Below are positions 58,390 through 64,000 of a stretch of 64,000 bases of DNA, in pieces. Numbering within the stretch: position 1 is the stretch's first letter; the number at the start of each line of letters is the position of its first letter. Under the pieces are notes generated by a model that saw nothing but the letters and a program-made list of their open reading frames with translations, ran no database searches and was not told where the DNA came from. Source of the DNA: Pseudisothecium myosuroides (lineage: Eukaryota; Streptophyta; Bryopsida; Hypnales; Lembophyllaceae); contig OX637296.1 of NCBI GenBank assembly GCA_951799445.1, forward strand, positions 17,298,001 through 17,362,000, written 5' to 3'. Both the position numbers and the translations under genes were made by a program.

Positions 58390-58760
58390 CCCATTGGTCC
58401 GAGATGACCCTAAACTACCGGATGATGGTGGTAAGGGACCCAAACCGAATGGCGTGGTTGCGGGTTCGATACCTAATGGCCACTACAAGAGAAAGGGGTG
58501 TTTTAAGTAGTGTCTTAGACATCACGTCTTTTAAGTAAGTTTTAAAGTAAAATTTTACTAAAAAGACAATCTTTTTAGTAAAATTTTACTTTAAAACTTA
58601 CTTAAAAGACGTGATGTCTAGGACACTACTTAAAACACCCCTTTCTCTTGTAGTGGGCGATAGGTTGCGTTTATCTGGCGTGAAATCAGCCTATCTACAT
58701 GACGGAAACCCCTTGCAGTGTGTTGTTCAACACGCTTGTGTCAAAAAAAAATGAGGTTCC
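58390..58760 (+). mobile_element. Possible SINE split by a MITE
   Basis: GGGTTCGATACC (about 58462-58473) matches the polymerase III B-box consensus. After the MITE insertion (58481-58655) the sequence continues to TTGTGTC and an A run at about 58738-58750, a plausible retroposon tail. No convincing A box was found upstream, so this is tentative. Confidence 0.3.
58481..58655. mobile_element. 175-bp CACTA MITE, near-perfect palindrome
   Basis: CACTACAAGAGAAAGGGGTG at the left is exactly inverted at the right end, and nearly the entire element folds on itself around GACAATC. GGC is duplicated on both sides (58478-58480 and 58656-58658). CACTACAAGARAAA and a 3-bp duplication are characteristic of plant CACTA elements. 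Confidence 0.9.
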
Positions 58761-58913
58761 CATAACATTCAATAGTAAGTACAAGTACTGCCTCCTTTCG
58801 AATGGAATGATGTGGAATATTCTACATCATATCAGTAACTACTGAGACACTTGTTGAAATTGTCAAAAAACTTGGAAAAGTAAGTTGCAGCTGCAGAGAA
58901 CCAATATGTTTAA

Positions 58914-59845
58914 CCCCTAAAGGACCAGCATGCGTTTTTTGGTTGTATAGAAATTTTGGGCAGGTACGTGTGACTAGAGATTTTCATATTTTAAGTTGAA
59001 ATTTTAATAGAAGGTGGGCGCAAGGAATATCTTTCATATGCACTAAATTTCAGCACATTTGGAAATAGGAGTAAAAAGTTATGGCCAAATATGTTACTTT
59101 TTTTTGTAACTGGGCAGTCTGGGCAGCACAAAAAATTTGGCAAAAATTTGATTTTTTTAAAAAAAATATTTTTTCCTTGTAGATTATATATTTTTCTATC
59201 TGGAAAGCTTTGATTCATTTCATTTGGATTTGTTATGAGAAAGTTATGGACATTCTTGTTTTTCGGGCAGTTAGAGCATCTTCTTGAAAAAATAACTTGT
59301 AGGATTCATTTCTAAATGCTATTTTTGCAATTTTTCAAAAAAAAAAATTCTCATGGTTTAGTTTACTTGCTAGAACAATCTCACCATTGGGATTAGTGTA
59401 TTTTAATTCCATCTAAAATATATTAATATTTTAGATTTTCCTTCTATCTTGTACCTACTTCTACTTAATAATTTTTTTAGGAATAATAATTAAGTTTTTT
59501 TTAATATATTTTTTTTCCCTAGACTCTCAACTCAATTCTCCACTACAAAGATTTAAAGCTCTAAACTCTGTAGAGCAAAAATTTTAAGTTAAAAATGTTT
59601 AAAGTCAAAAAGTCTAGTCCCACAATGTGCTGAAATACTTGTTTTTTCCACTTTAAACGCAGATATGTTGCAATCTAAGCGGTCAAAATTCTGAAATTTT
59701 TTCCACATATTCTCATACTAGTTAGGTGTAAGATCCTACGGTTAGATGTGCAAAAAAAACATTTTTCAAATTTTTTTACTCCTTGCTATAGAAATGGCAG
59801 TTTTGAGTGTTTTTTGGCAGAAAAAAGGCCTTGGGCCTTTAGGGG
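58914..59845 (-). mobile_element. TTAA-flanked element, subfamily A (932 bp)
   Basis: TTAA lies at 58910-58913 and 59846-59849. The ends are CCCCTAAAGGACC and GGGCCTTTAGGGG. It is the inverse-oriented equivalent of 52059-52990, of identical length. Confidence 0.9.
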
Positions 59846-59849
59846 TTAA

Positions 59850-61190
59850 GAGATCAGTCAGTGATAATCACGCACTGACTTGGATATTTTTAAGAAAATT
59901 AAAGTGTTTAAATGTGCTATGGTTGGCCGGCTAAGTGCAGTAATTGAAATTGTTACAAATTAAAATTTACAGAGACCAATTAAACTTTCCTAATGCATAA
60001 AAGTGTCAGGCATGGGTACTTGCACAAATCTAACACTTGGTCGGATAAGAGGCATGTCAATTTTCAATTACAATTAAACTTGTACTTCACTGAGTGGCCC
60101 TCTTGTCCTACCAACTCTTGAAATTCTGGATGAGTTTCATGAGGATACTTGCATCTACAAAAGGCAACCCTCTAAAGGGCTACTGAATGTTATGCCAATG
60201 CATCAAAGAATGTGACATTTAGAGCAACCTCACAACAACACGCTACAACTGACCTCTAAAGGTTGTGTACCATTGATCTTCTATGATAGAGGAATGTCCT
60301 CCATTGATCTTCTAGAGCATGTTGCTGTAGGGCTGCTCTTAGATGTTGTATGCAAAAGTTTTGAAGGGTGAAAGTTTTTTTGGGGTAGATGCATGTTCTA
60401 GAACTGTATCTTTAACATACATACATGTTGATTTTGGAGATGTATATTGAGTGATGGTGGTGGTTTTAGATAGGTTGTGGTTGTGGTTGTACTCACCTTA
60501 CACAAACTTGGATCCTTTTGATGGCTTGTTTGGATGTGGATCCAACACCTTGATAAAGTTGCATGACTTCCCAAGATTTAGAATTGTTTTTTGGCTTCAA
60601 TGTCTTGTTTTTTATAAAGGAAAAAGTGATGTGATATCATCTTTAGTAATGAACTTGCATCTTTAAACTACTTATTTTGGTAGCCAGTCAAAGGGGGAAA
60701 TAAAAATCTCCTTAAAGTAGGGCATGGACTTGCTTGTTGCCCAAGGTTTGTACGGTCAAGGCATGTAAAATTCACCAATGAATAATGCTTTGACTATACA
60801 ACCTAAATGTGGTTTTTGGCAAGCTTTATTCACTATAGACTATAGAAGTAGATTGAGTAGGTTGAAACATTTAAAAAAAATCCTAAAGCCACTTTTTGTT
60901 ACAGATTCACGTGAAATCAAGCCTAAGAGGCCTAGCCTGTCATTTAAGGATTAACTTCTACAATGCCATAGCATTTATGAACTTTAGGGACTGGGATCCT
61001 TTACTTCTCATGAATTGAGGTTACTCTCATTGTTGAATTCTTGAATTTAGGCTCGCCAATGGGTTGTTTTATATGGAATTATTCCATATAAAAAGGGATT
61101 TCAAAAATATACAACCCTCTTGTTTCTACAAATACCTACTTTAGCAATTCAATCTTTGGCAATTCCTACATCATTGCATTCTACAGCAAT
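59850..61190. other. AT-rich spacer
   Basis: No recognised gene. The frame at 60451-60666 has no domain. Confidence 0.35.
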
Positions 61191-61191
61191 C

Positions 61192-61805
61192 TCAATCAAG
61201 CATATAACCAAAATTCTATTTTTGGTAATTATTAAAACCAAATATGATTGTGATACTATACGATAACTTACAGATTTAAAACTGCAAATGATATATTTTC
61301 AAATTGATGTGCGTACATATGTTGGAATCATCCATAAGCATAATATTTTTTTAAAGAAAAGGCTAAATAAAAGTTTCAAAATTTATACTATGAAGAATTT
61401 ACTACAATATAGTATATGGTGGCAAAGCCCAAATTTTGAAAAATGAATACCTTTGTATTGTAACTAGATTTTACTATTTAATTCTCACACTACAAGAATA
61501 ATGTACATTTGAGTGCATCAGTTTAGTTAGTTACAATACAAAGATATCTCTTTCACAAAATATAGACTTGCAACTCTCTAATATTGAATATTCTTAAAAT
61601 AGTGTGAATTTTGAAATAATTTATAGATTTTTCCTAAAAGGAAAGATGTATTTATTGATATTTCCAACATAAGTTTGAAAGTTGATTTTGAAAAAAAATT
61701 CATGGATGGCTTTCAATGTACTATTATGTGCTATCATTATTTTTAAAGAAACCGTAAAGAGTTTGGTCCTTTAAAAATTGAAATTGACCTTTGGCATATT
61801 TGATT
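61192..61805. mobile_element. Imperfect fold-back element, copy 2
   Basis: Shares with 55886-56773 the ATGTTGGAATCATCCATAAG / TATGTAGAAATCATCCATAT segment and the central TTTGTATTGTAACTAGATTT / TTTATTGTAATTATATTTTT segment, with the inverse GATATTTCCAACATAAG near 61655. It is more eroded than copy 1. Confidence 0.5.
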
Positions 61806-62227
61806 TAAATTGTGTATGAATGTAATGGAGCAAGAATTGCATAAGATTGCTTTCAAAATGGGGATATGATAATCTGAGTACATATTTTGTTGACTTGAAA
61901 TTTTTTTGAAATAAAAGAAACGAGTTCCATTGCAGAGAGGTAAAATACAAAGCCCATCAGCTACAATTGACTTGAATTTTGAATTTCATTATTTGTTTTG
62001 TTCTATTTTCTTCATTTATAACATATACTCAATCCCTTTTTTGTCTCTTAGAAAGGAAGTAGAAACTTATTGGAGCCCCATAATTGAATGTTAGTAGGAC
62101 TAGATCATGTGATTGCCTCGCTTATTGTTGGTCTTTGGTTGCCGTCACTCTGGTGAGTAAGACTATGCCTATCTTCAAAAGTAATCATGAGCAACTCCAA
62201 CCTCAATATAATTTCATTTGCAACCAT
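61806..62227. other. Spacer
   Basis: Nothing recognised. Confidence 0.35.
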
Positions 62228-62231
62228 TTAA

Positions 62232-63236
62232 CCCTTAAAGGACCACCATGTGTTTTTCGGCAACATAGAAATTTTGGGCAGGTTGATGTGAATGAAGATT
62301 TGCATATTTCAGGCTGAAATTTTAATAGAAGGTATGGACAATGAAGGAATATCTTTTATGTGCACTAAATTTCATGACATTTGGAAACATGAGTCAAAAG
62401 TCATGGCCTAATACTTTGTTTGTTTGGCATGTGTGTCACATGGCTTCCAAAGCCACTTAGAATGTGAGTATGAAGAGATGAAATGACAAGCCTTGTTTTT
62501 CAATTCAGAAAATCAGGGCAGATAAAAAAAAATCTTTTTTTTCAATAACAAAAATTTGAAATTAGTTTCTAAAGTTATATATACGTGGAACGATTTGAAT
62601 CATTCCATTTTGATCGATGAGTCCAAAGCTATGAGGAGTTTTAGTTTGCAAGGCAGTTATGGATTCTCTACTCTAAAATAAACTTTGAAGTGGCCTTTAT
62701 CTTACTCAATTTTCAATATTTAAAAAATAAATAAAAATCATAGGATGTAGACTGTTCTTTACAACATTGCAACCATTGGGATTGGCATTTTTCAATTGTA
62801 TAACTAAATTCTTAACAATTTAGTATTTTAAATCATTCTCTATTTCTTTCTACTTATTATTTTTTTCCTCTATGTTATACAGTTTTAAATGATGTGAAAA
62901 TTTTCCAAGCATGTAGCCAACTTGTCTAGGAAAAAGAATCCAAAGAAGCACCACCAATTTGAACATTTTTTAACAGAAAACTGAACTTATGAATTGCATC
63001 TGCCCTATTTTTTGCAGGGCCAAAAAAATGATTTTAGTGAATTTGAATGCTTATATCTTGCAATCCACACGGTGGAAATTTCTGAAATTTTTACCATGTG
63101 TTTTCAAGTCAGCATACTACAAGATTTTGCAGTTACATGTGTCAAAAAAAGTTTTTTTCCAAAAATTTGGTACTTGTACAAAAAATGGCAATTTTTGAGC
63201 GTTTTTGGTGAAAATACAGTCATGGAACTTTAGTAA
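62232..63236 (-). mobile_element. TTAA-flanked element, mosaic of subfamilies A and B
   Basis: TTAA lies at 62228-62231 and 63237-63240. The first ~180 bp (CCCTTAAAGGACCACCATGT, then GAAATTTTGGGCAGG) follow subfamily A (58914). The rest, from about 62560, follows subfamily B inverse to 55037 onward, ending with GACTGTATTTTCACC on the other strand. It is 1005 bp and non-coding. Confidence 0.75.
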
Positions 63237-63389
63237 TTAAAGAAAGATTATTTGTATCTAATAGAAAAGATTGTAAAAATGTATATGGAAATCATGCTAA
63301 AAGATACAAGCATTGAGTTTGATTTGTCAAACAATGTCCAATTCATGATATGAAATGTCTTAGTCAACATTAACCTTGAAGATAGTACA

Positions 63390-64000
63390 CCAGTTAGCAT
63401 TCACGGGGTGCCTTACACAAGTATTGTGCATGCTGGCACGTTGTCCTTCATGAAAGAGATATTCACAAAAATATAGTATGGTCATTATGTTTAGATATTT
63501 ATATAATAGCAATAGAAGTCACTCTCGAAAGGTAAGGTATTTAAAAGCTCCCTTACATATGTACTGTGCATGCTGACATGTTGTCTCCCATCACCGTGAT
63601 ATTTACAAGAATATGGTATGCATAGTTATTATACATATACACTTAGGTAACATCAATCAAGGTCACTCTCAAAAGGTTTGGCATTTAAAGGTTGCCTCAT
63701 ATGTACTGTGCATGCTGACACGTTGTCTCTCATCATAGTGATATTTACAAGAATACAATATGCATAGTTATTATATATATACACATTTAAGTGACATCAA
63801 CCGGGGTCACTTCCAAGAGGTATGATAGAGATCACAAAGTGAGGGGACATGGTCCTATTTGATATCATTCAAATTACTATCACAAAAAATTACCATTGAA
63901 GAAAGTGCACCATTTGGCATTTAAAGGTTGCCTTACTGATGCATGTACACTACATGTTTGCAACTTGTTCCTCATCAAGTGATGTTTTCAAACATGTGGT
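63390..64000. repeat. ~141-bp tandem repeat, continues past the window
   Basis: The landmark GTGCATGCTG recurs at 63426, 63566 and 63708, each followed by a GACACGTTGTCTC-like stretch, GTGATATTTACAAGAAT and a TATATACAC segment. A more diverged fourth unit begins near 63925 after about 90 bp of extra sequence (63820-63910). No coding frame spans it. Confidence 0.8.

Noticed and set aside
58440..58480. tRNA gene near GGGTTCGATACC
   Set aside because: Only a B-box-like motif is seen; no matching arms, and the sequence is cut by a CACTA MITE.
63390..64000. CRISPR-like array
   Set aside because: Units are ~141 bp, diverged and directly abutting without short unique spacers, in a clearly eukaryotic context; this is an ordinary tandem repeat.

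Overview
The window reads as nuclear DNA of a plant (streptophyte). It is AT-rich, gene-poor and packed with decayed transposons. The one gene I can model completely is an ERD4/OSCA-type (CSC1-like, DUF221) ion-channel gene on the minus strand, 15739-19726. Its eight exons have consensus splice sites and join in frame to 739 codons; the close match to land-plant ERD4 is the main basis for the plant call. Repeat density suggests a large genome, but I cannot name a species, and a non-flowering plant is only a guess.

Layout. 1-2880: a gag-like zinc-knuckle relic, then a GC-richer stretch with one unrecognised exon-like frame. 2880-7738: a dead Ty1/copia retrotransposon (protease/pre-integrase, integrase, RT, RNase H, a 160-bp 3' LTR) split by a 1.09-kb fold-back element. 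7739-15034: AT-rich spacer with miniature inverted-repeat elements of several superfamilies (Stowaway-, Harbinger- and pogo-like, a fold-back pair, a nested pair). 15739-20640: the ERD4-like gene and its GC-rich upstream region. 20640-36370: LINE relics, more miniature elements, a tRNA-derived SINE and the first 0.93-kb TTAA-flanked elements. 36370-44700: a less AT-rich block with a degenerate ~90-bp tandem repeat and a few unassigned open frames, interrupted by further miniature elements. 44700-64000: almost entirely repeats, ending in a ~141-bp tandem repeat that runs off the edge.

The most notable system is a high-copy non-autonomous DNA-transposon family. Its termini are CCCCTAAAGGACC...GGTCCTTTAGGGG, flanked on both sides by TTAA. 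There are at least ten whole or partial copies in 64 kb, in two diverged subfamilies and both orientations. TTAA targets plus CCC termini are the piggyBac signature, which as far as I recall is unusual for a land plant. No transposase for it lies in this window. A second family (GGGTCATTGCA termini, 4-bp target duplications, ~740 bp) appears to have produced the 1.09-kb fold-back inside the copia element by inverted duplication of its left part. Apart from the channel gene, no genes here can be said to work together.
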